Origin: Verrucomicrobiaceae bacterium
GTDB taxonomy: Bacteria > Verrucomicrobiota > Verrucomicrobiia > Verrucomicrobiales > Akkermansiaceae
Assembly: GCA_027486655.1 (NCBI GenBank)
Contig: JAIXOR010000059.1
Coordinates: forward strand, 1-64,000
Direction: 5' to 3'
DNA length: 64,000 bases
Every line of letters starts with the position of its first letter. Position 1 is the stretch's first letter. Below, piece after piece: positions 8,358-17,692 of this stretch. The notes beneath the pieces are model-generated. The model did no database searches. It was given only the letters and a program-made list of their open reading frames with translations, and had not been told where the DNA came from. A program made the translations under genes and the position numbers.

Positions 8358-11300
8358 TCAAGGGGTCACGAACTTCAGACGCATGAAAGCGCGGCCCTGC
8401 GGAGTGGCCTCGATCGGTTGCGTGCAATACCACACGCGGTCCTCGAACTCGCCGAGATCGCTGGCCTGATAGGAACTCACGAGTGCCGCGGAGGCCGGCG
8501 TGTCGAGCAGCAAGGGGTCCGGATTTGCCTGGGGGACCACGGTGACCCCGGAATACACCTTGCGGATGCGGGCGCTGAGAGTGAGGTAGGTTTTCGTGGG
8601 ATCCGCGCCGGGGATGGTGGAGCCGCTCACCGTGCTCACGGGCATGACCGGAGCACTGCCGCCGAGCGGTTGCGAGCCGAGCATCCACTCGACCGTGTTG
8701 ATGAATCCGTCACCATCCGGATCATCACCGGGATCGGCCTGGCCGGGTGGGAACGGGTAAGCACCCGCCCAACCGGCGTAGGTGGCGGCGGTGTATTCGA
8801 CGCGGATCACACCGGTGGCGAGCTGGCTGGTGTTCCACTGTAGGCCGGCGTTGAGAGTCGGGAGGCTGACCGAGGAAAAAGCCCCGGCGACGGTTCCTGC
8901 ATCGAAGAGATCAAAGGACTCCCCTCCGGAGAGGGGCGCTCCCACGCTGGTGACGATGAGGTTGCCGCCGCGGGTGAAGGTGCCGGTGACGTTGAGCTTG
9001 TCGCTGGCATTGTTGGTCTTGTCGACTTCGAGGCGGAGGTTCGCCCCGGACTGGAGGGTGAGTGGGTTGGGGAAGGTGAGGGTGGCGGTTCCGCTGCCGG
9101 GCGAGAGGTTGCCGCCGGTCTGGATGGTGACCGCGCCGCCGAGCGTGCCCGCGCCGCTGAGTGTGGCATTGGCGGCCACGGTGACCGCGCTCGTGGCCGG
9201 GGTGGAGCCGTTCACGCGGAGGGTCCCGGCATTGACCAGGGTGGGGCCGTTGTAGGTGTTGGATCCTGCGAGCGTGAGCGTGCCGGTGCCGACCTTGGTG
9301 AGGGAAAGGGTGCCGCCTCCACCGCCGAGTGTGCCGGCGAATTCGGTATCGGTGTTGAGGTTTCCGATCTGGAGGATGTTGGTTCCGGTGACCGCGAGGC
9401 CATTGCGGAAGAGCGAACCGGTCACGCCGCTGAGTGCGCCGAGCTGATAGGTGTTGGTTCCCGTGGTGGCACCGGCGATCATTCCCTGAAGGCTGCCCTG
9501 GGGGCTGGCGATGTGATAGGAGGCGGCCGCGCTGGTGGCGTTCACGTTGGTGAAGGACGTGGAAACGGTGCTCGAATCATGCGTGTAGGAACCGGTGAAG
9601 CCGGCCATGTTGCCGCTGACCGTGCACGAGCCGGTGTTGGCGATGGTGCCGGGGCCGGTGACCGTCTGCGAGAGGGCGAGATTCTGATAGATCGTGAGCC
9701 CGGTTCCGGAGGCGAAGGTGATGGCTCCGGAGCCGAGCGAACCCGTGCCGTTCCATACGAGCGTGCCGCCATTGAGGGTGGTGGTGCCGGTGCCCAGGTT
9801 GTTTCCGGTGCCTGATAGAGTCAGCAGGCCCGCGCCGGACTTGAGGATCGAGAGGGCGGTGGCGGATCCAAGGGTGAGCGGGCCCTTGAAGGTCACGTTG
9901 CCATCGCCCTGGAAGGTCAGCGAGCGGGTGGCGCCTCCACCGGAGGTGAAGGTGCCTCCGAGGTGGAGGGTGCCGGCGAGGGATTCGAAGATGTAGAAAC
10001 TGCCACCCACGCCGATGGTCATGCCGCCGTTGATGTGGTTCTCGCCCGAGCGGTTGCGGATGCCGGTCACCGCGCTGTTGCGGCCGGACAGGGTGAGGGA
10101 AGCTGGCGAGACGAGGTCGCCGGTGGAGCCGTCCAGCTCGAAGGTGGAGAATCCGGAGTTGTTGTTGCGGATGGCGATGGAACTGAAGCCGTCCAGGGCA
10201 TCCGGGTGGGCGGCGCAGGTGGTCCCGCCGTCGCCGGGATTGGCGTTGGTATCGATGAAGAGCGTGCCGGTCACCGTGCTGGATCCGCTCAGGACCAAAC
10301 GCCCGGGCCCGCTTTTGGTGATGCCTTGGTTTCCGGTGAGCGCGGTGGAGATCGTGGCGGTGTTCTGGTTGACCACGATGGACGGGGTGCCGCTGGCGAC
10401 CTCGAGGTTCAAGGTGCTGCCGCCGCTGTCGTTGAGGAACCAGTTCTGGGTGCCGCTGGAATCGCCGAAGCGGAGCGTGCCGAGCGAGCGGGTGGCATTG
10501 AGGGTGACGGTGCGGTCCGCCGCGATGTTGAGCGTGCTGAAGTCCGCGATGTTTCCCGCGCCGTTTGCGGGGAAGCTGCCGGTCCATTTCGTGGCATCCC
10601 CCCAGGAGCCGCTGGCATCGGCGGTCCAGGTTCCGTTGCCGAGCACATTGGGAAGCGTGATGGTGAGCGTGGCGCGGGTGGAGGCGCCGACCGAGTCGGT
10701 GGCGAAGACGAGGAAGCTCTGGGTGCCGGTATCGCCGAAGGTGGGTGTGCCGGAGAGCGTGCCGTTGGCGGCGATATTGAGCCAGTCCGGTCCGTCGGCC
10801 TTGGAGAAGGTGATCGTGTCGCCCGGATTGGCATCGGTCACTTGGGAAGCAATGCTGCCGGTGAAGGCCGTGCCCTGGGTGGCATTGCCTCCGGAAATGG
10901 TGGCGGATGCGAACTGCGGCGGCGAGTTGTTGACCAGGGAGGCGACCTGGGCATCGCTCAGGGCGTAGGAAAGAAACTGGACGTCATCAAGCCTCCCGGC
11001 GAAGTAGGGGTCATTGCCGAAGCGGCTTTTGCCGAGGTAGTTCCAATTGGTTCCAAGCGCGCTGGGATTGAGCGACATGCCGGTGTTGGTGGCGACGGGT
11101 GCGCCGTTGACGAAGAGCTTGCCGGTATTGCCGCTGATGGTGACGGCCACGTGGGTCCAGGTGTTGACGGGCAGCGCGGTGCCGGAGTCGAGGATCTGTT
11201 CGGTGGCCCCGTTTTTGATCGAGAAGCGCATCACACCGGAGCCAGCCTTGGGGGTGAGGAACATGTGCTTGGAGGTCTCCCAGTCGGGATCCCGGCGGTC

Positions 11301-12950
11301 GCCGAAATCGAAGACCCGTTGCCAGTTGGACCCGCCATTCCAATAGACCCAGCCGCCGAAGGTGAAATCATTGGCATCGCCGAGGCGTGGCGGGAGCAGG
11401 ACATGGTCGGCATTTGCCGAGGTGCCGCTGAGGGCGAGCCCGCGGCCGTTGCGGCCGGTGCCGCACATGGCGGCGCCCATCATCATGCCGGTGTGGCCGT
11501 TGGCGGAGGAATCCGCCGGGCTGTTCTCAAACGGATAGAGTGCCGAAGGATCGGCGAGGACATTGGGGAGCACCTGGATGTGGCCGATGGGCGAGGAGTG
11601 GTCCTTGTACATCTGCCCCATGGGCGTGAGGCTGCCGTCGTCGTAATGGGTTTTGCGAAACCACTCGACGTTGCTGTAGATGGCGTAGCGCTCGATCCAC
11701 GGCGTGTCGTCCATCATGTTGATCATCGCCTGGATGGTGTTCCGCTGCTGGGTGAGGTTCGGTTCCGGCTCGGAGGTCCAGTTCGCGCCGTTGTTGAACT
11801 CGGTGACCCAGATCGGCCGGCCGACCACGTCGTGGATCGCCTTGAGGAAGTTATACAACTGGGTGGCCGCGCCGTTGGCGTCCGAAGCGTTCCAGAAACC
11901 CCGGTAGTAATGGACGGGAACGTAATCGACGCGGTGTCCGGCGGCGTCCGCCTTGTTCATGAAGTCATAAAGCCACGACTGACCGGCATCGGTGATGGCG
12001 GGGGCGCCTACGCGCAGGCCGGTAGCGAGCAGGTCCGGCCATGCATCCACCGCGGCGGTGGTGGAGCCGTTGTTGAGGCTGGTGTAGGAATCCTCGACCG
12101 GGTTGTTCGGCTCGTTGAAGCCGAGCAGGTGGCTCACGCCGCGGGCCCTCCAATCCTGGGAGAGGCTGGGCCAGTAGCGTTGCTGGCGGATGCCGGCGTA
12201 TTCCCAATCGAGGGTCGAGTTCTTGTTGATGTCCCAGTTGTAATGCCACTTCGCATTGAGGGCGACGGGATCGACATCACAGGAACCCTTTTTGGAAACC
12301 CAGCGCCAGGGGAAGACGCGGATGAAGCTGACGGTGTCATCGAGCGAGCCTGGCAGCAGGCTGACCTCCAGATCGCCTTCCTGGGCGACGTAGTTCTTGC
12401 TGGTGCCGGTGCCATTGGCGTTCGAGGCGATGGTGCAGGTGTATCCGCGCTTGAGTTTGAACGAGCTGATGTTGTTGGCGTAGGCCCCGAGGTTCGCATC
12501 CGTGTAGGCGGTGGAAGTGCCGAGCGAGGTGGAGGTGCCGGTGAAGTAGGGCCCGGTGAAGACCTGGAGCGGAGCGAAGGTCGAGGATTGGGGGATGACA
12601 ACCGCGCCATCGCCGTATTCGACAATGCGGCAGTTGGTATTGAGCACGGCAGCGCTTCCATTGACGCGGACCTGGGAGAGATAGGTCGAGTTGACGACCG
12701 AGGGTGCGATTTCGGTGAACAGCAGCCAGGAGTCCACGGAGTTCAGGTGGATGGTGCAGTTCGTGAGAGGGGTGGTGGCGCTGGTGAGCCTGAGTTCCGA
12801 GCGTCCGGTGAGGGTGGCGGTAGTGTTGGTGAGCGAGGCATGCGTCTGGATCGCATGGTCGAGCGTCAGCGTCTGGGACCACGCGCTCTGGGAACCGAGG
12901 CAGCAGGCCACGGCGGCGGCGATTGAAGCGGTGATGGCGGAAATGCGCAT
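8358..12950 (-). CDS. Giant secreted glycosidase with LamG, Ig-like and autotransporter beta-strand repeats
   Basis: 1530 residues from the ATG at 12950 (MRISAITASIAAAVACC, signal peptide ending near SAWSQ). An N-terminal region (about 25-200) leads into a glycosyl-hydrolase catalytic core of the Asl1/GH128 kind. FNEPN near residue 280 and WVTEFN near 382 supply the two expected catalytic glutamates. A LamG-like lectin domain (about 463-670) and a He_PIG Ig-like domain (about 675-770) follow. About 600 residues of autotransporter-associated beta-strand repeats (blocks such as LTKVGTGTLTLAGSNTYNG) come next. The C-terminus has a Ca-binding-like DPDGDGFINTVEWMLG segment. No beta-barrel autotransporter domain is visible. 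Extracellular glucan binding and cleavage is inferred. A further in-frame extension upstream is low-complexity and rejected. Confidence 0.8.
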   Translation of the reverse strand: MRISAITASIAAAVACCLGSQSAWSQTLTLDHAIQTHASLTNTTATLTGRSELRLTSATTPLTNCTIHLNSVDSWLLFTEIAPSVVNSTYLSQVRVNGSAAVLNTNCRIVEYGDGAVVIPQSSTFAPLQVFTGPYFTGTSTSLGTSTAYTDANLGAYANNISSFKLKRGYTCTIASNANGTGTSKNYVAQEGDLEVSLLPGSLDDTVSFIRVFPWRWVSKKGSCDVDPVALNAKWHYNWDINKNSTLDWEYAGIRQQRYWPSLSQDWRARGVSHLLGFNEPNNPVEDSYTSLNNGSTTAAVDAWPDLLATGLRVGAPAITDAGQSWLYDFMNKADAAGHRVDYVPVHYYRGFWNASDANGAATQLYNFLKAIHDVVGRPIWVTEFNNGANWTSEPEPNLTQQRNTIQAMINMMDDTPWIERYAIYSNVEWFRKTHYDDGSLTPMGQMYKDHSSPIGHIQVLPNVLADPSALYPFENSPADSSANGHTGMMMGAAMCGTGRNGRGLALSGTSANADHVLLPPRLGDANDFTFGGWVYWNGGSNWQRVFDFGDRRDPDWETSKHMFLTPKAGSGVMRFSIKNGATEQILDSGTALPVNTWTHVAVTISGNTGKLFVNGAPVATNTGMSLNPSALGTNWNYLGKSRFGNDPYFAGRLDDVQFLSYALSDAQVASLVNNSPPQFASATISGGNATQGTAFTGSIASQVTDANPGDTITFSKADGPDWLNIAANGTLSGTPTFGDTGTQSFLVFATDSVGASTRATLTITLPNVLGNGTWTADASGSWGDATKWTGSFPANGAGNIADFSTLNIAADRTVTLNATRSLGTLRFGDSSGTQNWFLNDSGGSTLNLEVASGTPSIVVNQNTATISTALTGNQGITKSGPGRLVLSGSSTVTGTLFIDTNANPGDGGTTCAAHPDALDGFSSIAIRNNNSGFSTFELDGSTGDLVSPASLTLSGRNSAVTGIRNRSGENHINGGMTIGVGGSFYIFESLAGTLHLGGTFTSGGGATRSLTFQGDGNVTFKGPLTLGSATALSILKSGAGLLTLSGTGNNLGTGTTTLNGGTLVWNGTGSLGSGAITFASGTGLTIYQNLALSQTVTGPGTIANTGSCTVSGNMAGFTGSYTHDSSTVSTSFTNVNATSAAASYHIASPQGSLQGMIAGATTGTNTYQLGALSGVTGSLFRNGLAVTGTNILQIGNLNTDTEFAGTLGGGGGTLSLTKVGTGTLTLAGSNTYNGPTLVNAGTLRVNGSTPATSAVTVAANATLSGAGTLGGAVTIQTGGNLSPGSGTATLTFPNPLTLQSGANLRLEVDKTNNASDKLNVTGTFTRGGNLIVTSVGAPLSGGESFDLFDAGTVAGAFSSVSLPTLNAGLQWNTSQLATGVIRVEYTAATYAGWAGAYPFPPGQADPGDDPDGDGFINTVEWMLGSQPLGGSAPVMPVSTVSGSTIPGADPTKTYLTLSARIRKVYSGVTVVPQANPDPLLLDTPASAALVSSYQASDLGEFEDRVWYCTQPIEATPQGRAFMRLKFVTP

Positions 12951-13114
12951 GACTCCGTGAAGATGGGAGGGTGGGTTTGGCATCCGTGCAGGTGGGTTTC
13001 CGGACGGTCCCGGAAGATGCGGGGGGACGGGCACGGATTCAATCCGGATTTCCCGGTCTCCGCCAAAATGGGGAGAAACCCGGCGCTGGGGTGGATCGGC
13101 CGGTTTCAATCCGC

Positions 13115-13143
13115 TTGGAATCACCGCGGGCGGCTGCTAGGCA
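13115..13143 (+). promoter_or_regulatory. Candidate promoter of the gene at 13151
   Basis: TTGGAA (13115-13120), a 17-base spacer and TAGGCA (13138-13143). The -10 hexamer and spacing match the tRNA-Arg promoter. The predicted start at about 13150 coincides with the GTG start codon at 13151, so the mRNA would be leaderless. This supports choosing that GTG. Confidence 0.45.
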
Positions 13144-13150
13144 GGGCGGC

Positions 13151-13840
13151 GTGTATCGCAATCTGGATCCTGAAGAAATCGTCCGCACCGTGGGGCGGCT
13201 GAAGGAGCGCGTCGAGCAGCGCTTTCCGGGGTCCGGCCTGGCCGCGGTGGCGATGGAGCTGCACCATGTGGCGCTCGATGTGGTGGCGCGGACCGAGAGC
13301 ATCAACCGGCCGCACCTGTTGCTGAGGACGTGCAGCACGCTGACGGTGGCGGGCTTTGCGGGCGCGCTGGCCGCGGTGCTTTACCGGCTGCGTCTGGATC
13401 CGGGCGAGTGGACCTGGCTTTCGGTGATCCAGGTGCTGGAATCCGCGATCAACGATGTGGTCCTGCTGGGAGCGGGTTTGTTTTTCCTGATGACCCTGGA
13501 GACGCGCATCAAGCGGCGGCGGGCGATCAAGGCGATTCACGAACTGCGTTCGCTGGCGCACATCATCGACATGCACCAGCTCACCAAGGATCCCCACGTG
13601 TTGCTCGACGAGGGCCCGCGCACGGCGGCATCACCGGAGCGGACCTTGTCGCGCTTCCAACTGGCGCGCTATCTCGACTATTGCAGCGAGATGCTGTCGC
13701 TGATCGGAAAGCTGGCCGCGCTCTATGTGCAGCGGTTTGATGATCCGGTGGCGCTGGCGGCGGTGGACGGCGTGGAGGATCTGACGACGGGGCTCTCGCG
13801 CAAGATCTGGCAGAAGATCGCGGTGCTGGAGCGCGCATGA
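13151..13840 (+). CDS. Two-transmembrane protein of unknown function
   Basis: 229 residues from GTG 13151 (VYRNLDPEEIVRTVGRLKE). The frame is open back to 12971, but those codons look non-coding and a promoter ends just before this GTG. Two hydrophobic segments lie at about residues 53-75 (TVAGFAGALAAVLY) and 97-116 (VVLLGAGLFFLMTLE), flanked by a basic stretch (RIKRRR). The rest is helical with a cytoplasmic-looking C-terminal half. I do not recognise the family. It lies 51 bases upstream of the OPT transporter with separate promoter-like sequence between them, so joint function is not implied. Confidence 0.6.
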   Translation: MYRNLDPEEIVRTVGRLKERVEQRFPGSGLAAVAMELHHVALDVVARTESINRPHLLLRTCSTLTVAGFAGALAAVLYRLRLDPGEWTWLSVIQVLESAINDVVLLGAGLFFLMTLETRIKRRRAIKAIHELRSLAHIIDMHQLTKDPHVLLDEGPRTAASPERTLSRFQLARYLDYCSEMLSLIGKLAALYVQRFDDPVALAAVDGVEDLTTGLSRKIWQKIAVLERA

Positions 13841-13891
13841 TCCCGGCGGGCCGCTTGCCAAGGCGGGCGGATTGTGGTTGGTGGCGTTTGT

Positions 13892-15805
13892 ATGAGTTTG
13901 GAAACGCGTGATGGCATCGGGAGCGGAGAGGATCCCGATTTGAAGTGGCTGCGGGAGGTCTATCAGGGAGAGCACCAGAAACAACTGACCTGGAGGGCGG
14001 TGATCACCGGCGGGCTGCTGGGCATGTTTCTCTCGATTTCCAACCTCTACACCACGCTCAAGCTCGGCTGGGCCTTCGGGGTGGCGATCACGGCGTGCGT
14101 GATGTCGTATGTCTTGTGGAACGTCCTGCGCGGCGTCAGCGGCGGGCGCATGTCGCAGATGACGATGTTGGAAAACAACTGCATGCAGAGCACGGCGAGC
14201 GCGGCCGGTTACTCGACGGGAGGCACGGTGGGCAGTGCGTTTGCCGCGCTTTATCTGGTGGAAGGCCAGCACCAGCCGTGGTGGGTGGTGGCAGGCATGG
14301 TGTTCCTGACCGCGGCTCTGGGGGTCTTTCTGGCGATCCCGATGAAGCGCCAGATGATCAATCAGGAACAACTCCCCTTCCCCAGCGGCATTGCGGCGGC
14401 GGAGACGCTGCGCAGCCTGTACTCGGAGGGTCGCGAGGCGATGTCCAAGGCCCGCGCGCTGATCCTCGGCATCGGCGTGGGCGGGGTGTTCGGCATCCTC
14501 AAGAATCTGGCCTTGGTGGGCGAGACCTTCTCCCAGCATGCCTTCGGCCGGGCGGCGGGGTGGCTGCACAAGGCGCTTCCGCTGCCCGAGATGATTCCGC
14601 TGCGGCTCAAGCTGCTGCCCAACGACATCCGGATCTTCGGTCTCGGCTTCGAGCCCGGCGTGCTGATGATCGGAGCGGGCATGATCATCGGCATGCGGAT
14701 GGCGGTCTCGATGATGCTCGGGTCCGTATTGCTGTGCCTGGTGATCACGCCGGTGCTGGTGCGGGCGGATCTTTCCCTGGCCGCGCAGGCCGGGCACGCG
14801 TGGTCGCTGTGGCAACCGGGGATGGAAGAAGTGATCCCGCGCCGCTGGGGCGTGTGGGGAGGCACGGCGCTGATGGTGTTTTCCAGCCTCACGGCATTTG
14901 CCCTGCAATGGAAGACCCTGGCGCGGGCGATGCGGATGGGGCGTTCGTCCGGCGTCTCGCCGGTGGCGCATCTGGAGGTGCCGATGTCCTGGTTGTGGAT
15001 CGGGCTGGTGCCGGTGACCATCGGCTTGGTGGTGCTGATGAAGATCGCGTTTGGCATCCACATTCTGTTAGGACTGCTGGCGGTGGCGATGTCCTTCGTT
15101 CTGGCGTTGGTGGCCTGCCGGGCCACCGGCGAGGCGGACACCACGCCGATCGGCGCGATGGGCAAGGTGACCCAGCTGGTGTATGCGGTGCTGGCCCGCA
15201 ACAACAGCGTGGTGAACCTGATGTCCGCCGGCACAACGGCGGCGGCGGCCGGCAGCGCGGCGGATCTGCTCACGGACCTGAAGAGCGGCTATCTGTTAGG
15301 AGCGAATCCGCGGCAGCAGTTTCTGGCTCAGCTTTCGGGGATCGTCTTCGGCACCCTGGCGATCGTGCCGGCGTGGTATGCGCTGGCACCGAGTGTGGAC
15401 CAGCTGAGCCGGCAGTTTCCGATGCCTGCGGCCAACTCGTGGAAGGCGATGGCGGACCTGCTGGCGCACGGACTTTCGGGGCTTCCCCACAGCGCGCTGT
15501 GGGCGGTGCTTGTCGGCGGGCTGCTGGGCATCGCGCTGCCTTTGGTGGAGACTCTTGCCCCGGCGCTGAGGCGCTTCCTGCCCTCGGCGATGGGTTTGGG
15601 TCTGGGCTTTGTGGTGGATTTCTCCAACAGCCTGGGTTTCCTCGCCGGGGCCTTGCTGGCGTGGTTGTGGGCGAGGCGCTCGGAGTCCCATGCCGAGCGT
15701 TTCAAGGTTCCGCTGGCCTCGGGGTTGGTGGCCGGTGAGTCATTGTTTGCCGCGATCCTGGCGATCCTCTGCGCGGCGGCGGGCTTGTTTGCCTCGGTGA
15801 AATGA
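13892..15805 (+). CDS. OPT family oligopeptide/metal-chelate transporter
   Basis: 637 residues with about 14-16 hydrophobic helices. Recognisable OPT blocks are GGLLGMFLSISNLYTTLKLGW near the N-terminus, NNCMQSTASAAGYSTGG, and EQLPFPSGIAAAETLRSLY. These resemble bacterial OPT proteins thought to import peptides or metal chelates across the inner membrane; the substrate cannot be read from the sequence. ATG 13892 (MSLETRDGIGSGED) is preferred over an upstream in-frame GTG at 13874. TTGCCA at 13855-13860 sits 37 bases before it, the same distance as the -35 elements of other genes here, although the -10 is poor. Two leucine TTA codons, both in the context CTGTTAGGA, occur at 15064-15066 and 15294-15298. 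Confidence 0.9.
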   Translation: MSLETRDGIGSGEDPDLKWLREVYQGEHQKQLTWRAVITGGLLGMFLSISNLYTTLKLGWAFGVAITACVMSYVLWNVLRGVSGGRMSQMTMLENNCMQSTASAAGYSTGGTVGSAFAALYLVEGQHQPWWVVAGMVFLTAALGVFLAIPMKRQMINQEQLPFPSGIAAAETLRSLYSEGREAMSKARALILGIGVGGVFGILKNLALVGETFSQHAFGRAAGWLHKALPLPEMIPLRLKLLPNDIRIFGLGFEPGVLMIGAGMIIGMRMAVSMMLGSVLLCLVITPVLVRADLSLAAQAGHAWSLWQPGMEEVIPRRWGVWGGTALMVFSSLTAFALQWKTLARAMRMGRSSGVSPVAHLEVPMSWLWIGLVPVTIGLVVLMKIAFGIHILLGLLAVAMSFVLALVACRATGEADTTPIGAMGKVTQLVYAVLARNNSVVNLMSAGTTAAAAGSAADLLTDLKSGYLLGANPRQQFLAQLSGIVFGTLAIVPAWYALAPSVDQLSRQFPMPAANSWKAMADLLAHGLSGLPHSALWAVLVGGLLGIALPLVETLAPALRRFLPSAMGLGLGFVVDFSNSLGFLAGALLAWLWARRSESHAERFKVPLASGLVAGESLFAAILAILCAAAGLFASVK

Positions 15806-15843
15806 GGCTGGCGGCGTGAAGGCAGATCATGCTAGATCGTTCC

Positions 15844-16206
15844 ATGACCGGAAACTCATGGATTTTTGTTCCCTGGATGTTGATGGGGATCGCGATCGTC
15901 GGATTGAATCTCGCTTCCGCGGTTTTCCTGATGAAGGAGAAACACGGCGGAACCTGGTTGATGCTGGCGGGCGGGATCCTCGCCCTGTTGGGAAGCCTTG
16001 GCAGCCTCGGCATCCAGATCTCGATGTTTCTGAGCCTGGGGATCCCGATTCATCGCATCAGTGAATGGATGACGCCTGTGGCGGCGCTTTCCGGCCTGGG
16101 TTCATTGATGTTTGCCATCGGGCTGCTCCTTCACGTGCTGAGGGAGCGGGGCAAGGGCCAGCGGATTGCCGAGCTGGAGGCGATCCTTGCGACGCGGCGG
16201 GATTAG
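15844..16206 (+). CDS. Small polytopic membrane protein, unknown function
   Basis: 120 residues from ATG 15844 (MTGNSWIFVPWML); an in-frame ATG at 15829 is the alternative. Three hydrophobic segments (WMLMGIAIVGLNLASAVFL, LMLAGGILALLGSLGSLGI, PVAALSGLGSLMFAIGLLL) are followed by a charged coiled tail (RERGKGQRIAELEAILATRRD). No family is recognised. It follows the OPT gene by 38 bases and may be cotranscribed. Its stop overlaps the stop of the convergent lipoprotein gene at 16203-16206. Confidence 0.6.
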   Translation: MTGNSWIFVPWMLMGIAIVGLNLASAVFLMKEKHGGTWLMLAGGILALLGSLGSLGIQISMFLSLGIPIHRISEWMTPVAALSGLGSLMFAIGLLLHVLRERGKGQRIAELEAILATRRD

Positions 16207-16922
16207 GATCCCTTGCGGATGGCGGTGAGTTCCTGGACCTCGCGGAAGACGAGCTTGTCGCCCCGGTAGCGGGTTTTCTCCTCGCGGATGATGCCTTTGC
16301 CAAACGAGAACCAGACGGTGCGGCGCAGTTCGAGATCGCCATCGGTGCCGGTGGTGAGGAGGCGCACGCAGGGAAAGGCCCCGGCAGGCACCTTGATCTC
16401 CTCGCGGGCGATGACTTCCGTCCTGCGGGTGAGCGCGCCATCGGAGGTGCGGAATTCCGGCATGGCGGTGCCGGGCTTCATGCCTGCGATCACGAAGGGA
16501 ATCGGTTTCTCCAGCCACATCGGCTTGGTGGTCTCCGGCCGCAGGATCAGCGAACCGCGCATCAGGACCCGGTCGTTCTCGATCTGGACAAACTCGCGCT
16601 CGGCAGGCGATCCGGGGACGGTCACCTCGAAGCAATCGGTCTCCGGCAGGCCCTCGGCGGCGGCGACCCTGCCGAGATAGGTGCGGGTGCGTTCGTGGCG
16701 GGTTTGAACCTCCGCTGCACCGGGCGAGGTGACATCGGCGGGTATGGTAAGCTTGACCAGATAGGTCCATGAATCGCCTTTGGAAACGGGCAGCACCGGC
16801 ACGTCCGATCCGGCAACGGCGGGCTTCGCAGGGGAATCGGCGGCCGGGGCGGCGGACCGCGGGCGATCACAAGCCACAAGGGCGAGCATGGCGGCGGCGG
16901 CGGGAAGGAACCTTGGATTCAT
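16203..16922 (-). CDS. Lipoprotein of unknown function in the hisD operon
   Basis: 239 residues from ATG 16922. MNPRFLPAAAAMLALVAC is a lipoprotein signal peptide with lipobox LVAC. The mature part is beta-rich (SKGDSWTYLVKLTIPAD, PCVRLLTTGTDGDLELRRTVW) and recalls periplasmic lipoproteins of the DUF3108 type, but I cannot assign a family firmly. Its start overlaps the stop of the TPM-domain gene as ATGA (16919-16922), so translation is probably coupled. It is the last gene of the hisD operon. A periplasmic or outer-membrane-anchored role connected with the TPM proteins is only an inference from this tight linkage. Confidence 0.7.
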   Translation of the reverse strand: MNPRFLPAAAAMLALVACDRPRSAAPAADSPAKPAVAGSDVPVLPVSKGDSWTYLVKLTIPADVTSPGAAEVQTRHERTRTYLGRVAAAEGLPETDCFEVTVPGSPAEREFVQIENDRVLMRGSLILRPETTKPMWLEKPIPFVIAGMKPGTAMPEFRTSDGALTRRTEVIAREEIKVPAGAFPCVRLLTTGTDGDLELRRTVWFSFGKGIIREEKTRYRGDKLVFREVQELTAIRKGS

Positions 16923-17692
16923 GACCGGGAGGAAGGAGGTGGACCGAGATCGACGACGGCATGGTTTCCCCCGCAATGCGGGGCTCCGAGGCGGCGCGGA
17001 GGGCGTGCATCCGGGAACAACCGGGGACCGGGCCGGCGGTAGTGGAGCAGCAGCCAGGCCAGTGCGAAGAGCACCACGAAAACGGAAACCGCCGACCCGA
17101 GAAGAAGGATGCGCTTGCGGAGTGCCTTGTTCTCAAGGTCCAACCGGATGCGGGTGCGCTCGGTTTCGAGGAACTCCCTGCGGTTGATGGCATTGTGCAT
17201 CAGGTAGCGGAGCATGTCCGCGGCCTCGGTGGCGGCGGCGCGGACTTTCGAGTTCTCGTCCGGCTCGCGGGCGACATTGCGGGCGCCATCGGCCAGTTTC
17301 TGGCGGACCATTTCCGGGCGCGCGGTGGAGAGAAGCCGGCCGGAGGGAACGATCCACGGAGTGTCCTTGTGCCCGGGGACATGGAGCACCACCGCATGGA
17401 TGGGCGACTTGCTCCATGCGGCGGCGAAGCGGCCGGCGACGTGCTCCGGCGGCGCGTTGTCGAGGCTGGGAAGCACGACGACCATGATGTCCACGTCCTC
17501 GTTTCTGAGGATGCCCTCCAGCGGCGTGGCGATCTCGGCGGCGACGGCGGGATCGAGCTGATTCTGCGGATCAAAGACCGACTGGGGCGGCCTCGCGCCG
17601 TATTCGAAATCCGCCTGGGCCGCCGCGAAGGAAACGAGGAAGGCCAGGGCGAGGAGCAGCACGGAAAGGACGGGGGGGATCCGCGGGTTCAT
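16919..17692 (-). CDS. TPM-domain membrane protein
   Basis: 257 residues. An N-terminal signal/anchor (VLSVLLLALAFLVSFAAAQA) precedes a TPM-type domain (about 40-170: VFDPQNQLDPAVAAEIATPLEG, DVDIMVVVLPSLD, PWIVPSGRLLS) and a second membrane segment near 200 (ILLLGSAVSVFVVLFALAWLL) followed by an Arg/Pro-rich tail. TPM domains occur in bacterial proteins and plant Psb32/TLP18.3, with proposed phosphatase or assembly roles; most bacterial members have no known function. The start overlaps the previous gene by ATGA (17689-17692). Its neighbours are another TPM-like protein upstream and a lipoprotein downstream. Confidence 0.75.
   Translation of the reverse strand: MNPRIPPVLSVLLLALAFLVSFAAAQADFEYGARPPQSVFDPQNQLDPAVAAEIATPLEGILRNEDVDIMVVVLPSLDNAPPEHVAGRFAAAWSKSPIHAVVLHVPGHKDTPWIVPSGRLLSTARPEMVRQKLADGARNVAREPDENSKVRAAATEAADMLRYLMHNAINRREFLETERTRIRLDLENKALRKRILLLGSAVSVFVVLFALAWLLLHYRRPGPRLFPDARPPRRLGAPHCGGNHAVVDLGPPPSSRS

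Noticed and set aside
8358..12950. Tandem DNA repeats inside the large secreted protein
   Set aside because: The beta-strand units are degenerate at protein level and not repeated at DNA level; no slippage-type tract was seen.
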